DNA from: Ectopseudomonas khazarica
GTDB lineage: Bacteria; Pseudomonadota; Gammaproteobacteria; Pseudomonadales; Pseudomonadaceae
Reading direction: 5' to 3'
DNA: 64,000 bases
Assembly (NCBI RefSeq): GCF_004521985.1
Contig: NZ_SBHZ01000002.1
Coordinates: forward strand, 186,001-250,000
The translations under genes and the position numbers were made by a program. Below, one piece after another: positions 9,561-18,406 of this stretch. The notes below the pieces were generated by a model that saw only the letters and a list, made by a program, of their open reading frames with translations, did not search any database and had not been told where the DNA came from. Position 1 is the stretch's first letter, and each line of letters begins with the position of its first letter.

Positions 9561-10385
9561 ATGGATGATTCATTCGCGCTGAACAAGGCCAACTGGAACG
9601 ACCGCGCCGCCCTGCATGCGGCCTCTCCCGAGTACCAGGCGCAGCAGTTCATCGACACGGCCGAGCACCTGTCCGACGTGGTGCGCTTCGACCGTCCTCG
9701 CCTCGGCGATATCTGCGGACTGCAGGCGGTTCACCTGCAATGCCACATCGGCACCGACACCCTGTCACTGGCGCGCCTGGGCGCCGAGCTTACCGGCCTG
9801 GACTTTTCCGATGCGTCGCTGGCGCAGGCGCGGCAGCTGGCCAGTGCCTGCAACCAGCCTATCCGCTTCGTCGAGGCCCCGGTCTACGACGCCGCGCAGG
9901 TGCTCGGCGAGCAGCGCTACGACCTGGTCTACACGGGCATCGGCGCGCTCAACTGGCTGCCGCGCATCGACGACTGGGCCGCCAACGTGGCCGCGCTGCT
10001 CAAGCCGGGTGGGCGACTCTTCCTGCGCGAGGCGCACCCCGTTCTGCTGAGCCTCGACGAGACCTGCGACGGTGAGTTGCGCATCGTCCATCCGTACTTC
10101 GAACACCGTGAGCCGCTGGTCTGGGACGACGCGCAGACCTATGTGCAGACCACGGCGCCGCTGACGGCGACCGTGACCCACGAGTGGAACCACGGCCTGG
10201 GCGAGATCATCTCGGCCCTGCTGCGCCACGGCATGCAGCTGAGCGCACTGCAAGAGCACGACAGTGTGCCCTGGGAGGCGCTGCCAGGGCAGATGGTGCG
10301 CGGCGCCGACGGCGAGTGGCGCCTGCAGACGCGACCGGAGCGCCTGCCGCTGAGCTACACGCTGCAGGCGGTGAAACGCCCCTGA
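9561..10385 (+). CDS. Class I SAM-dependent methyltransferase
   Basis: A 274-residue Rossmann-fold methyltransferase. Motif I is degenerate around AVHLQCHIGTDTLSLARLGA, followed by the acidic motif II in LTGLDFSDASL and motif IV/V around YDLVYTGIGALNWLPRI and LKPGGRLFLREAHP. This is the type often annotated as UbiE/COQ5-like, but the substrate cannot be told. AAGGAG is well placed before the ATG. It stands alone, converging on the aminotransferase gene 7 bp away. Confidence 0.85.
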   Translation: MDDSFALNKANWNDRAALHAASPEYQAQQFIDTAEHLSDVVRFDRPRLGDICGLQAVHLQCHIGTDTLSLARLGAELTGLDFSDASLAQARQLASACNQPIRFVEAPVYDAAQVLGEQRYDLVYTGIGALNWLPRIDDWAANVAALLKPGGRLFLREAHPVLLSLDETCDGELRIVHPYFEHREPLVWDDAQTYVQTTAPLTATVTHEWNHGLGEIISALLRHGMQLSALQEHDSVPWEALPGQMVRGADGEWRLQTRPERLPLSYTLQAVKRP

Positions 10386-10392
10386 GCGTGCT

Positions 10393-11526
10393 TCAGGGCG
10401 CCAGCACCTTGTCCAGCGCCTGTTCCAGGGTTGCCACGCTGCGCTCGACGTTGCCCAGCTTGTCCAGCCCGAACAGGCCCAGGCGGAAGGTCTGGAAGTC
10501 CGCCGGCTCGTCGCATTGCAGCGGCACGCCAGCGGCGATCTGCAGGCCGACGGCAGCGAACTTGGCGCCGTTCTTGATCTGCGCATCGTCGGTGTAGCAG
10601 ACCACCACGCCGGGCGCCTCGAAGCCCTTGGCCGCGACACTCTTGAAACCACGCCCGGCGAGCATGGCGCGCACGCGGTCACCGAGTGCCTGTTGCTGCT
10701 CGCGCACGCTGGCGAAACCGATGGCCTTGGCCTCCAGCATGGCATCACGGAAGCGCGCCAGGGCGTCGCTGGGCATGGTGGCGTGGTAGGCGTGGCCGCC
10801 CTGCTCGTAGGCCTGCATGATCTGCAGCCACTTCTTCAGGTCACAGGCGAAACTCGTGCTCTGGGTGGCCTCGACGCGCGCCTGGGCGGCCTCGCTGAGC
10901 ATCACCAGGGCGCAGCACGGCGACGCGCTCCAGCCCTTCTGCGGGGCGCTGATCAGCACGTCGATGCCACAGGCCTGCATGTCCACCCAGAGGGTGCCGG
11001 AGGCGATGCAGTCGAGCACGAACAGGCCGCCGACGGCGTGCACGGCGTCACTCACCGCGCGCAGGTAGTCGTCCGGCAGGATCATCCCCGAGGAGGTTTC
11101 CACGTGCGGGGCGAACACCACCTGCGGTTTCTCCGCGGCGATGGTCGCCAGCACCTCGTCCAGCGGCGCCGGGGCGAAGGCGGCCTGCGGGCCGTCGGCA
11201 ACCGGGCGCGCCTTGAGCACCAGCGCCTCGGCGGGAATGCGGCCCATGTCGAAGATCTGCGTCCAGCGGTAGCTGAACCAGCCATTGCGCAGCACCAGGC
11301 ACTTCTGCTCCGTCGCCAGCTGTCGCGCCACGGCCTCCATGCCGAAGGTGCCACTGCCGGGCACCACCGCCACCGCATGCGCGTTGTAGACCTGCTTCAG
11401 GGTGCTGGAGATGTCGCGCATCACGCCCTGGAACGACTGCGACATGTGGTTCAGCGAGCGGTCGGTGTAGACCACCGAATATTCGATCAGGCCATCGGGA
11501 TCGATGTCGGGGCAGATATGGGACAT
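10393..11526 (-). CDS. Class V PLP-dependent aminotransferase (alanine-glyoxylate/serine-pyruvate type)
   Basis: A 377-residue fold-type I PLP enzyme. The PLP lysine is K197 in SAPQKGWSASP and the pyridine-nitrogen aspartate is D172 in FVLDCIAS. GSGTFGMEA near residue 60 is the phosphate-binding loop. Such enzymes move amino groups between alanine or serine and glyoxylate/pyruvate; some relatives act on aminoethylphosphonate, so the exact substrate is open. The start at 11526 follows family alignment; a 31-codon upstream extension in frame looks non-coding. It is divergent from the flavoprotein gene. Confidence 0.85.
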   Translation of the reverse strand: MSHICPDIDPDGLIEYSVVYTDRSLNHMSQSFQGVMRDISSTLKQVYNAHAVAVVPGSGTFGMEAVARQLATEQKCLVLRNGWFSYRWTQIFDMGRIPAEALVLKARPVADGPQAAFAPAPLDEVLATIAAEKPQVVFAPHVETSSGMILPDDYLRAVSDAVHAVGGLFVLDCIASGTLWVDMQACGIDVLISAPQKGWSASPCCALVMLSEAAQARVEATQSTSFACDLKKWLQIMQAYEQGGHAYHATMPSDALARFRDAMLEAKAIGFASVREQQQALGDRVRAMLAGRGFKSVAAKGFEAPGVVVCYTDDAQIKNGAKFAAVGLQIAAGVPLQCDEPADFQTFRLGLFGLDKLGNVERSVATLEQALDKVLAP

Positions 11527-11639
11527 AACGGACTCCAGCCGAAAAGGTTCGAGCAGAACCTGCCCTAAGCCCGGGCAAATGACAAGGCCGGGGAGCTCTC
11601 GGGTAGAATGCGCAGCCACCTGCCGATCGTCCTTGTGCC

Positions 11640-12875
11640 ATGACCACCGCCATTGCTCCCACCGCTCACCACGTCGCCATCATCGGCGGCGGCCCTGCCG
11701 GGCTGATGGCCGCCGAAGTGCTGGCCCAGGGCGGCGTGCGCGTGGAGCTGTTCGACGCCATGCCCTCGGTGGGGCGCAAGTTCCTCCTGGCCGGCGTCGG
11801 TGGCATGAACATCACCCATTCCGAGCCCAGGGACGCCTTCATCGGCCGTTACGGCGAGCGCCAGGCCGAGGTCGCGACGCTGCTCGCCGACTTCGACGCC
11901 GACGCCCTGCGCGAGTGGATTCACGGCCTGGGCATCGACACCTTCGTCGGCACCTCCGGCCGCGTGTTCCCCTGCGACATGAAGGCGGCGCCGCTGCTGC
12001 GCGCCTGGCTGCGGCGCCTGCGCGAGCTGGGCGTGAGCATCCATACGCGCAGCCGCTGGCTGGGCTGGAACGAAGACGGCAGCCTGCGCATAGCCGGAGC
12101 GGATGGCGAGCGCGCGCTGGCCGCCGCTGCCTGCCTGCTCGCCCTCGGCGGCGGCAGCTGGGCACGCCTGGGTTCCGACGGCGCCTGGACTCGCCTGCTG
12201 CAGGCGCGCGGCATCGAGGTGGCGGCACTCAAGCCGAGCAATTGCGGTTTCGAGGTCGCGGCCTGGAGCGAGCACCTGCGGACCCGCTTCGCCGGCGCGC
12301 CACTGAAGAACGTCGCCCTCGGCCTGACTGGCGAAGACGCGCGCATCGGTGAGTTCGTGCTCACCGCCGGTGGCATCGAGGGCAGCCTGGTGTATGCCTT
12401 CTCCGCCGCGATCCGCCGCGCCATCGAAACCGACGGCCAGGCCGTGGTCCACCTCGACCTGCTGCCGCAGATGCCCCTGGCCAGGCTGCAACAGGCGCTG
12501 GGCAAGCCCCGCGGCAAGCATTCCATGGCCAAGCACCTGCACCGCCAGGCCGGGCTGGATGGCGTCAAGGCCGCGCTGCTGCGTGAGCTGGCGCCCGCCG
12601 CAGCCTTCGCGGAGCCCGCCGCGCTGGCGCCGTGGATCAAGGCGCTGCCGATCACCCTGCTGCGCACCCGGCCGCTGGACGAGGCGATCAGCAGCGCCGG
12701 TGGCGTGCCGTTCGAGGCACTGGACGCCGGCCTGATGCTCAAGGCCCTGCCCGGCGTGTTCTGCGCCGGTGAAATGCTCGACTGGGAAGCCCCCACCGGC
12801 GGCTACCTGCTCACCGCCTGCTTCGCCAGCGGCCGGGTGGCCGCGCACGGCCTGCTGAACTGGCTGAAACCCTAG
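11640..12875 (+). CDS. FAD-dependent flavoprotein, HI0933/YhiN-like (PP_4765 type)
   Basis: A 411-residue FAD-binding oxidoreductase. The N-terminal dinucleotide motif is VAIIGGGPAGLMAAE (about residues 12-26), followed by GRKFLLAGVGGMNITHSE, the hallmark of this family, and a C-terminal FCAGEMLDWEAPTGGYLL. Biochemical role is not established for the family. The intergenic region has a TAGAAT hexamer at 11604-11609 that could be its -10 element. Its stop codon lies inside an inverted repeat. Confidence 0.87.
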   Translation: MTTAIAPTAHHVAIIGGGPAGLMAAEVLAQGGVRVELFDAMPSVGRKFLLAGVGGMNITHSEPRDAFIGRYGERQAEVATLLADFDADALREWIHGLGIDTFVGTSGRVFPCDMKAAPLLRAWLRRLRELGVSIHTRSRWLGWNEDGSLRIAGADGERALAAAACLLALGGGSWARLGSDGAWTRLLQARGIEVAALKPSNCGFEVAAWSEHLRTRFAGAPLKNVALGLTGEDARIGEFVLTAGGIEGSLVYAFSAAIRRAIETDGQAVVHLDLLPQMPLARLQQALGKPRGKHSMAKHLHRQAGLDGVKAALLRELAPAAAFAEPAALAPWIKALPITLLRTRPLDEAISSAGGVPFEALDAGLMLKALPGVFCAGEMLDWEAPTGGYLLTACFASGRVAAHGLLNWLKP

Positions 12876-12922
12876 GGCGGGTGCACGCTGCCTTGTCCGG
12901 GCGGCGGGTTGCACCCGCCCTA
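12873..12922. repeat. Intergenic inverted repeat after the flavoprotein gene
   Basis: Thirteen bases, TAGGGCGGGTGCA (12873-12885), are repeated perfectly inverted at 12910-12922. The first arm includes the gene's own stop codon. There is no T-run, so it is more like a REP-type repeat or mRNA-stabilising hairpin than a standard terminator. Confidence 0.65.
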
Positions 12923-13030
12923 CGCACGCCGGCGAACGAATTCGCCCGTCAAGCGGGCAATGCCGGGGCATGCGCAACGGCATGCGTCTATGCTGAGTGT
13001 AAGCGCTCCCCACACAGGTAATCCCCCGCC

Positions 13031-14032
13031 GTGATCCCTTTGCTGGTCTGCGACGACTCCAACATGGCGCGCAAGCAGCTGATCCGCGCCCTGCCGGCGG
13101 AATGGCCGGTCACCCTCAGCCAGGCCGCCAATGGCGAGGAAGCCCTGGCGCTGATCCGTCAGGGCCAGGGGCAGGTCATGCTGCTCGACCTGACCATGCC
13201 CGTGCTCGATGGCTACCAGACGCTGGCGGCGCTGCGGGCCGAAGGCCTGAGCAGCCAGGTCATCGTGGTGTCCGGCGACGTGCAGGAAGAGGCGCTGCGC
13301 CGCGTCCGCGAGCTGGGCGCCCTGGCCTTCATCAAGAAGCCTGCCGACCCCGCGATCCTGCGCCAGACGCTGATCGAGCTGGGCCTGTTCGACCCTCGCG
13401 GCAGTGCGACGGCGCAGGCCCAGGCGGCGGCCCTGTCGGAGCTGAAAGTCAGCTTCCGCGACGCCCTGCGCGAGGTGAGCAACGTCGCCATGGGCCGCGC
13501 CGCGGCCCTGCTGGCCAAGGTGCTCGGGGTGTTCGTGCAGCTGCCAGTGCCGCAGGTGAACATCTTCGAGGTCAGCGAACTGCACATGACCCTGCTCGAC
13601 GCCCAGCGCGGCGAACGCTTCAGCGCCATCTGCCAGGGCTTCATCGGCGAGGCGATCGCCGGCGAGGCGCTGCTGCTGTTCCATGATTCGGAAGTGGACG
13701 ACATGGCGCGCCTGCTCGGCTGGCAGCCGGAGAACGAGGCGCAGACCTCGGAGATGCTGCTGGACCTGGCCAGCATCCTGACCGGTGCCTGCCTCGCCGG
13801 CATCGCCGAACAGCTCGACCTGCGTTTCTCCCAGGGCCATCCGCAACTGCTCGGCCAGCACGCCAGCCTCGACCAGCTCATCCAGATCAACCGCCAGCGC
13901 TGGCGCAAGACCCTGGCCGTGGAAATCAGCTACAGCCTGGAGGGCCATGCCATCCATTTCGACCTGCTGCTGTTGTTCACCGAAGACTCGATCAAACGCC
14001 TGACCGGCAAGATCGGCTACCTGATGGAGTGA
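13031..14032 (+). CDS. Response regulator fused to a CheC/CheX-like domain
   Basis: A 333-residue protein with an N-terminal receiver domain (about 1-120): acidic pocket in VCDDSNMARKQ, phosphoacceptor Asp in LLDLTMPVLDGY, lysine in FIKKPADP. From about 135 to 330 it has a CheC/CheX/FliY-like region with EVSNVAMGRAAALLAKVLG and SEMLLDLASILTGACLAGIAEQL. CheC/CheX proteins are phospho-aspartate phosphatases of chemotaxis-type receivers. The start is a GTG. It is 4 bp ahead of a PAS protein gene with a GGAG ribosome site overlapping its end, so they form a unit. No histidine kinase is adjacent. Confidence 0.8.
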   Translation: MIPLLVCDDSNMARKQLIRALPAEWPVTLSQAANGEEALALIRQGQGQVMLLDLTMPVLDGYQTLAALRAEGLSSQVIVVSGDVQEEALRRVRELGALAFIKKPADPAILRQTLIELGLFDPRGSATAQAQAAALSELKVSFRDALREVSNVAMGRAAALLAKVLGVFVQLPVPQVNIFEVSELHMTLLDAQRGERFSAICQGFIGEAIAGEALLLFHDSEVDDMARLLGWQPENEAQTSEMLLDLASILTGACLAGIAEQLDLRFSQGHPQLLGQHASLDQLIQINRQRWRKTLAVEISYSLEGHAIHFDLLLLFTEDSIKRLTGKIGYLME

Positions 14033-14036
14033 AGCG

Positions 14037-14486
14037 ATGCCTGCGCAGATCGATATCAAGGAAGTTCACTGGCTGCTCGACATCGTGCAGTGCATCGACG
14101 TCGGCGTGGTGGTGCTCGACCGCCAGTACCATGTGGAGGTGTGGAACGCCTTCATGGAGAACCACTCCGGGCTGGGGCCGGACCAGGTGCAGGGGCGCTC
14201 GCTGTTCGAGCTGTTCCCCGACATCGACCGCGCCTGGCTGGAACGCAAGGTGGAAAGCGTGGTGCAGCTCGGCACCCGCGCCTTCAGCCTGTGGCAGCAA
14301 CGCCCCTACCTGATGCGCTTCAAGAGCTACCAGCCGATCACCGGCCAGGCCGACTTCATGTACCAGAACGTCACCGTGCTGCCGTTGGCCGGACAGCCGG
14401 TGGAGCATGTGTGCCTGGTGATCTACGACATGACCGCAGCGGCCGTGGCGGCCCAGGCGCAAGCCAGCCCTGCCCAGCCCGGGTAG
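14037..14486 (+). CDS. Small single PAS-domain protein
   Basis: A 149-residue protein that is essentially one PAS domain: IVQCIDVGVVVLDRQYHVEVWNAFMENHSG, then GRSLFELFPDID, ending in the core strands LVIYDMT. There is no output domain, transmembrane segment or signal peptide. It probably serves as a sensory partner of the REC-CheX protein encoded just upstream. The C-terminal alanine-rich tail is unstructured. Confidence 0.8.
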   Translation: MPAQIDIKEVHWLLDIVQCIDVGVVVLDRQYHVEVWNAFMENHSGLGPDQVQGRSLFELFPDIDRAWLERKVESVVQLGTRAFSLWQQRPYLMRFKSYQPITGQADFMYQNVTVLPLAGQPVEHVCLVIYDMTAAAVAAQAQASPAQPG

Positions 14487-14562
14487 AATGCAGCCAGGCC
14501 TGGCCCGCCAGCGGCGCACAGGCCTCGCCTCGCCCGCCCCTCACCCACGCAAAGAGACTGGC

Positions 14563-14925
14563 ATGCTACGCAGCGTCGAACTGAAGACCTTCGTCCCGGC
14601 ACGGGACTTCGCCCTCAGCCTGGACTTCTACCAGGCCCTGGGCTTTCGGCTGGCCTGGTCGGATGAGCAGATGGCCTACTTCAGCCATGGCGACCACTGT
14701 GCCTTCCTGCTGCAGAACTTCTACGTGAAGGAACAGGCGGAGAATTTCGTCATGCACCTGCTGGTGGAGGACGTCGATGCCTGGTGGCAGCAGATCCAGG
14801 CCGCGAGCCTGGACACCCGTTTCGACACGCGGCTGATTGCGCCGCAGGACCAGCCCTGGGGCATCCGCGAGTTCATGCTCTTCGACCCCAGCGGGGTGCT
14901 CTGGCGCATCGGCCAGAACATCTGA
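14563..14925 (+). CDS. VOC-superfamily protein (glyoxalase/bleomycin-resistance fold)
   Basis: A 120-residue single-chain vicinal oxygen chelate protein with two beta-alpha-beta-beta-beta modules: FVPARDFALSLDFYQALGF, and MHLLVEDVDAWW followed by WGIREFMLFDPSGVLWRIGQN. These small proteins work as dimers as lyases, dioxygenases or drug-binding proteins; the role here is unknown. The ATG at 14563 follows AAAGAG; upstream in-frame sequence looks non-coding. Confidence 0.83.
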   Translation: MLRSVELKTFVPARDFALSLDFYQALGFRLAWSDEQMAYFSHGDHCAFLLQNFYVKEQAENFVMHLLVEDVDAWWQQIQAASLDTRFDTRLIAPQDQPWGIREFMLFDPSGVLWRIGQNI

Positions 14926-14984
14926 GCGCCATTGCGCTTTGGCCGCGAGCGCGTCTCGCGGATTTCGTCCGGCTACGTCGAGCG

Positions 14985-16337
14985 CTACTTCTTGCCGCCT
15001 TTGGGCTTGCTGCCGAAGCTCGGCACCTTGCGCACGGCCTTGGCCTTCGGCTTGGCGTCTTCTTCCTCGAACCAGCGGCCGAGGTGGATATTGCCCTTGC
15101 CGCCGCTCTTGGCCGCGCCGCCCGCATCCGGGATCAGCTTCTGCTTGGGCTTCTTCGGCTTCTTCAGCACCTGGCCGTCGATGGTGGTCTGCGGCACCCG
15201 GTGGTCGGGGATGAAATCCGCCTCCTCGCGACGCGGCAGCACCTGGCGGATCAGCCGTTCGATGGCGGCGAGCAGCTCCACCTCGTCGGCGCAGACCAGG
15301 GAAATGGCTTCGCCGCTGCTGCCGGCGCGGCCGGTACGGCCGATGCGGTGCACGTAATCCTCGGCATTGATCGGCAGGTCGAGGTTGACCACCAGCGGCA
15401 GGTCATCGATATCCAGGCCCCGTGCGGCCACGTCGGTGGCCACCAGAATCTGCACCTCGCTGGCCTTGAAGCGCTCCAGTGCGCGCAGGCGGCTCGGTTG
15501 CGGCTTGTCACCATGGATCGAGTCGGCCGCCACGCCCATGGCCAGCAGCTCCTGCTCCAGCTGATCGACCCCCTTGCGGGTCTTGGCGAACACCAGCACC
15601 TGGCCCCAGCGCTTCTGCTCGAGCAGGTGCAGGAACAGCTCGCTCTTGCGCTTCTTGTCCACCGGGATCAACCACTGCTTGACGCTCTTGGCCGCGGCGT
15701 TGCGCGGGCTGACTTCCACCGACAGCGGGTCGCGCAGCAGCTCGCCGGCCATCTGCCGGATGGCGTCGGAGAAGGTAGCGGAGAACAGCAAGGTCTGGCG
15801 CTTCTTCGGCAGCGCGCTGAACAGTTCGTCCAGCTCGCGGGCGAAGCCGAGGTCGAGCATGCGGTCGGCCTCATCCAGCACCAGGGTCTGCAACTGGGTG
15901 AATTTCAGCGCGTTCTGCCGGTACAGGTCGAGCAGTCGCCCCGGCGTGGCCACCAGCACATCGACGCCCTTGCGCAGCTTCATCATCTGCGGGTTGATGC
16001 TGACCCCGCCGTACACCGCATAGCTGCTCAGCGGCAGATGCTGGCCGTAGGCCTGGAAGCTCTGCAGCACCTGCTCGGCCAGCTCGCGGGTCGGCGTCAG
16101 CACCAGTGCGCGCACCGAGTTGCTGGCCACCTGCGGGCCCTCCAGGGTCAGGCGCTGCAGCAACGGCAGGGCGAAGCCGGCGGTCTTGCCGGTGCCGGTC
16201 TGCGCCGCCGCCATCAGGTCGCGCCCCTTGAGCACGGCGGGAATGGCCTGGCTCTGCACCGGCGTCGGGGTCTGGTAGTCGAGTTCGGTGAGGGTACGCA
16301 GCAGCGGCTCGATCAAACCGAGGGAGGCGAAGGTCAT
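14985..16337 (-). CDS. DEAD-box ATP-dependent RNA helicase, RhlE-like
   Basis: A 450-residue RNA helicase with the full set of motifs: Q motif in YQTPTPVQSQAIP, motif I AQTGTGKT (residues 45-52), PTRELAEQ, TPGRLLD, DEAD in LVLDEADRMLDLGF, SAT, and the C-terminal ARGLDI and HRIGRTGRAG. A basic, Lys/Gly-rich tail of about 70 residues (KKPKKPKQK to KPKGGKK) follows the core and may bind RNA. Role in ribosome assembly or RNA decay is inferred from the family. The start at 16337 fits the family; a much longer open frame upstream is not coding. Confidence 0.92.
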   Translation of the reverse strand: MTFASLGLIEPLLRTLTELDYQTPTPVQSQAIPAVLKGRDLMAAAQTGTGKTAGFALPLLQRLTLEGPQVASNSVRALVLTPTRELAEQVLQSFQAYGQHLPLSSYAVYGGVSINPQMMKLRKGVDVLVATPGRLLDLYRQNALKFTQLQTLVLDEADRMLDLGFARELDELFSALPKKRQTLLFSATFSDAIRQMAGELLRDPLSVEVSPRNAAAKSVKQWLIPVDKKRKSELFLHLLEQKRWGQVLVFAKTRKGVDQLEQELLAMGVAADSIHGDKPQPSRLRALERFKASEVQILVATDVAARGLDIDDLPLVVNLDLPINAEDYVHRIGRTGRAGSSGEAISLVCADEVELLAAIERLIRQVLPRREEADFIPDHRVPQTTIDGQVLKKPKKPKQKLIPDAGGAAKSGGKGNIHLGRWFEEEDAKPKAKAVRKVPSFGSKPKGGKK

Positions 16338-16572
16338 GGGGCAACCAGCGAGGCAATGGGAACAGGCGCGCAGTTTACCCTGTCCCCCACCCGTGGAGCG
16401 CTCTCCGCCATGAAAAAGCTCGCCGCTGCAGCGCCCAGCCGCGCCGCAGGCAGTGGCAAGGGCGTCCGTTCGCCGTGACTGCACGCATGGATGCAGAGGG
16501 CATGACCTCACGTAGCCCGCAAGGGCGGCTTCAGCCTTCGGCGTAGCACTCAGCAATGAAGCCAGGGCCTCC

Positions 16573-16625
16573 GTGGGAGGGGCTTTAGCCGCGACAAGCG
16601 CTCGCGGCTGAAGCCGCTCCTGCAG
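16573..16625. repeat. REP-like palindromic element
   Basis: An imperfect inverted repeat with arms GGGGCTTTAGCCGCGA and TCGCGGCTGAAGCCGCTCC around a 7-base loop. This is the familiar Pseudomonas REP pattern (GCGGCTTTAGCCGCGA with its complement). It lies in the roughly 300-bp gap between the helicase and exonuclease genes; nothing else was recognised in that gap. Confidence 0.78.
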
Positions 16626-16638
16626 ATACGAGGCAAGC

Positions 16639-17241
16639 TCAGCTGGCAGTCGCCAGCAGTGTGCGCACCTTGGCTGCCGACAGGCTCTGCAGCTGGCAGA
16701 GGAAGGCATGATCGGCCTGGTGCCGGCCATGCCGGTCACGCAGCAGGTCGAACAGGTGCAGGGTCAGGTTGGCGGCCATCTCGGCATCGGCCAGGGCCCG
16801 GTGGGCACGTCCGGTATCCGGCAGGCCGGCCCAGCTGTTGAGGTTGCCCAGCTTGTGGCTCGGCGCCTCCGGCAGCAGGCGCCGCGAAAGCAGCAGCGAA
16901 CAGGCGAACGGCTGCGCGCGTCGCCGGCTCACGCGGGCCAGTTCGGCATCCCAGAACTTCTGGTCGAAGGCCGCGTTGTGCGCCAGCAACGGCCGCTCGC
17001 CGATGAAGTCGGCCACCTCGTTCATCACCTGCTCGGAAGGCGGCGCCTGGCGCAGCATGGCATTGCTGATGCCGGTGAGCTGCTCGATGAAGGGCGGCAC
17101 CCAGGCGCCGCTGTACATCAGGCTCTGATAGCGGTCGACGATGCGCCCGTCCTCGATGATCGCCACGCCGATCTCGGTGGCACGCGCCTGGGCAGGTGAA
17201 ACCCCGGTGGTTTCGAAGTCGATGACAGCAATGGATTCCAA
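16639..17241 (-). CDS. DnaQ-like 3'-5' exonuclease (DEDDh)
   Basis: A 200-residue exonuclease of the DNA polymerase III epsilon type. The five DEDDh residues can be placed: D8 and E10 in VIDFETTG, D93 in AHNAAFDQKF, H147 and D152 in GRAHRALADAE. It has no polymerase or clamp domain, so it is a stand-alone nuclease. The start is TTG, supported by a GAGG site that overlaps the stop of the NYN gene upstream. The 10-bp spacing suggests the two nucleases are co-translated. Confidence 0.85.
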   Translation of the reverse strand: MESIAVIDFETTGVSPAQARATEIGVAIIEDGRIVDRYQSLMYSGAWVPPFIEQLTGISNAMLRQAPPSEQVMNEVADFIGERPLLAHNAAFDQKFWDAELARVSRRRAQPFACSLLLSRRLLPEAPSHKLGNLNSWAGLPDTGRAHRALADAEMAANLTLHLFDLLRDRHGRHQADHAFLCQLQSLSAAKVRTLLATAS

Positions 17242-17250
17242 CGTGAGACC

Positions 17251-17730
17251 TCAGTGATTGCGCAACAACAGATCGCCCTCGATGGGCACGTACAGGCTGG
17301 CCGCTCGGATCAGCGATTGCGCGGTCAGCCCCGGGACACCGAAAGCGATGGCGGCGACGCCCTGGCTGCGCACGCGTTCGAGCAGCAGGTCGAAGTCGCC
17401 GTCCCCCGAGGCCAGGACCACTTCGTCGACCCGCGAGGCGGCGTCGAGCACATCGATGGTGATGCCCACGTCCCAGTCGCCCTTGGCCGAGCCGTCGCTG
17501 CGCTGGATGTAGGGTTTGAGCTTCACGGTGAAACCGAGCTTGCGCAGGATCTGCTGAAACTGCTGCTGCTTGGCATCGCCACGGTCGATGGCATAGGCAT
17601 AGGCCTCGACGATCACGCCACGGCGGCTGACCTCGGCCCACAGCACGCTGTAGTCGAAATGGCAGCCGTACACCTGGCGCACCGTGTAATAGAGGTTCTG
17701 CACATCGGCGAATACGGCGATCTTCTTCAC
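17251..17730 (-). CDS. NYN-domain (LabA/DUF88) putative ribonuclease
   Basis: A 159-residue PIN-like NYN nuclease. Acidic residues expected for metal binding are D9 in VFADVQNLYYT, D87 in KGDWDVGITIDVL, and D110/D112 in LASGDGDFDLLLE. I chose the GTG at 17730, preceded by AGGA, over an upstream TTG. It is the first gene of a pair with the DnaQ-like exonuclease. NYN proteins cleave RNA, but no substrate is known for this lone-domain type. Confidence 0.8.
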   Translation of the reverse strand: MKKIAVFADVQNLYYTVRQVYGCHFDYSVLWAEVSRRGVIVEAYAYAIDRGDAKQQQFQQILRKLGFTVKLKPYIQRSDGSAKGDWDVGITIDVLDAASRVDEVVLASGDGDFDLLLERVRSQGVAAIAFGVPGLTAQSLIRAASLYVPIEGDLLLRNH

Positions 17731-17833
17731 CGGGAGTCCTCGTACGGGCAACGAAGGCGCCAGTATGCCAGAGCCGACCGCCCGACGCGCCGGGGACTGG
17801 CCGGAGCACCGCTCCTGCCCCTATCCTTGACGC

Positions 17834-18319
17834 ATGACACCGCTAGAAAGCCTCTGCCAACGCAACCTCGACCTGCTGCGACGCCTGGACATTGCTCATC
17901 GCCTGGTCGAGCACGAAGCCGTTCTCGACTACCCCACCGCCCACGCCGTGCGCCAGCGCTTCGCGCTGCGCGGGGTGGAAAGCAAGAGCCTGTTCCTGCG
18001 CGTCGCCAGTCAGCGGCATGCCATGCTGGTCAGCGTCGAAGGGGCGCGTGCCGACTGGGCACGGCTCAAGGCGCTGCTCGGCAGCCGCCCGCGTATCGCC
18101 AGCGACGAGGAACTGACCGCGCTCACCGGCTGCGTGCCGATGTGTGCCTGCCCGTTCGGCCACGACGCTGGCATCACCCTGCTGATCGACCGCGCCGTGC
18201 TCGCCTGCGACTTTCTGCTCTACTCGCCCGGCCCGCCCGAGCTGACCCTGGAGGTGCCTGGCAGCGAGCTGCCGCGTCTGCTCGCCGCGCTGCCCAATGC
18301 GCAACTGGAGTACCCTTGA
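17834..18319 (+). CDS. YbaK/EbsC-family aminoacyl-tRNA deacylase
   Basis: A 161-residue editing-domain protein, probably hydrolysing mischarged aminoacyl-tRNA in trans (ProX/YbaK group). Family features are KSLFLRVASQRHAMLVSV (the catalytic lysine of YbaK is expected in VESKSLF) and TGCVPMCACPFG. Which tRNA it edits (Ala-tRNAPro or Cys-tRNAPro) cannot be decided from sequence. Confidence 0.8.
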   Translation: MTPLESLCQRNLDLLRRLDIAHRLVEHEAVLDYPTAHAVRQRFALRGVESKSLFLRVASQRHAMLVSVEGARADWARLKALLGSRPRIASDEELTALTGCVPMCACPFGHDAGITLLIDRAVLACDFLLYSPGPPELTLEVPGSELPRLLAALPNAQLEYP

Positions 18320-18406
18320 ATCCTCTGCGGCCAAGCGCCGGCGTGGCGTGGCCGAACGCGGCGCGCGATGCAACCTCAACAGCCCTCTACATCTGGTAGC
18401 CTGCCG

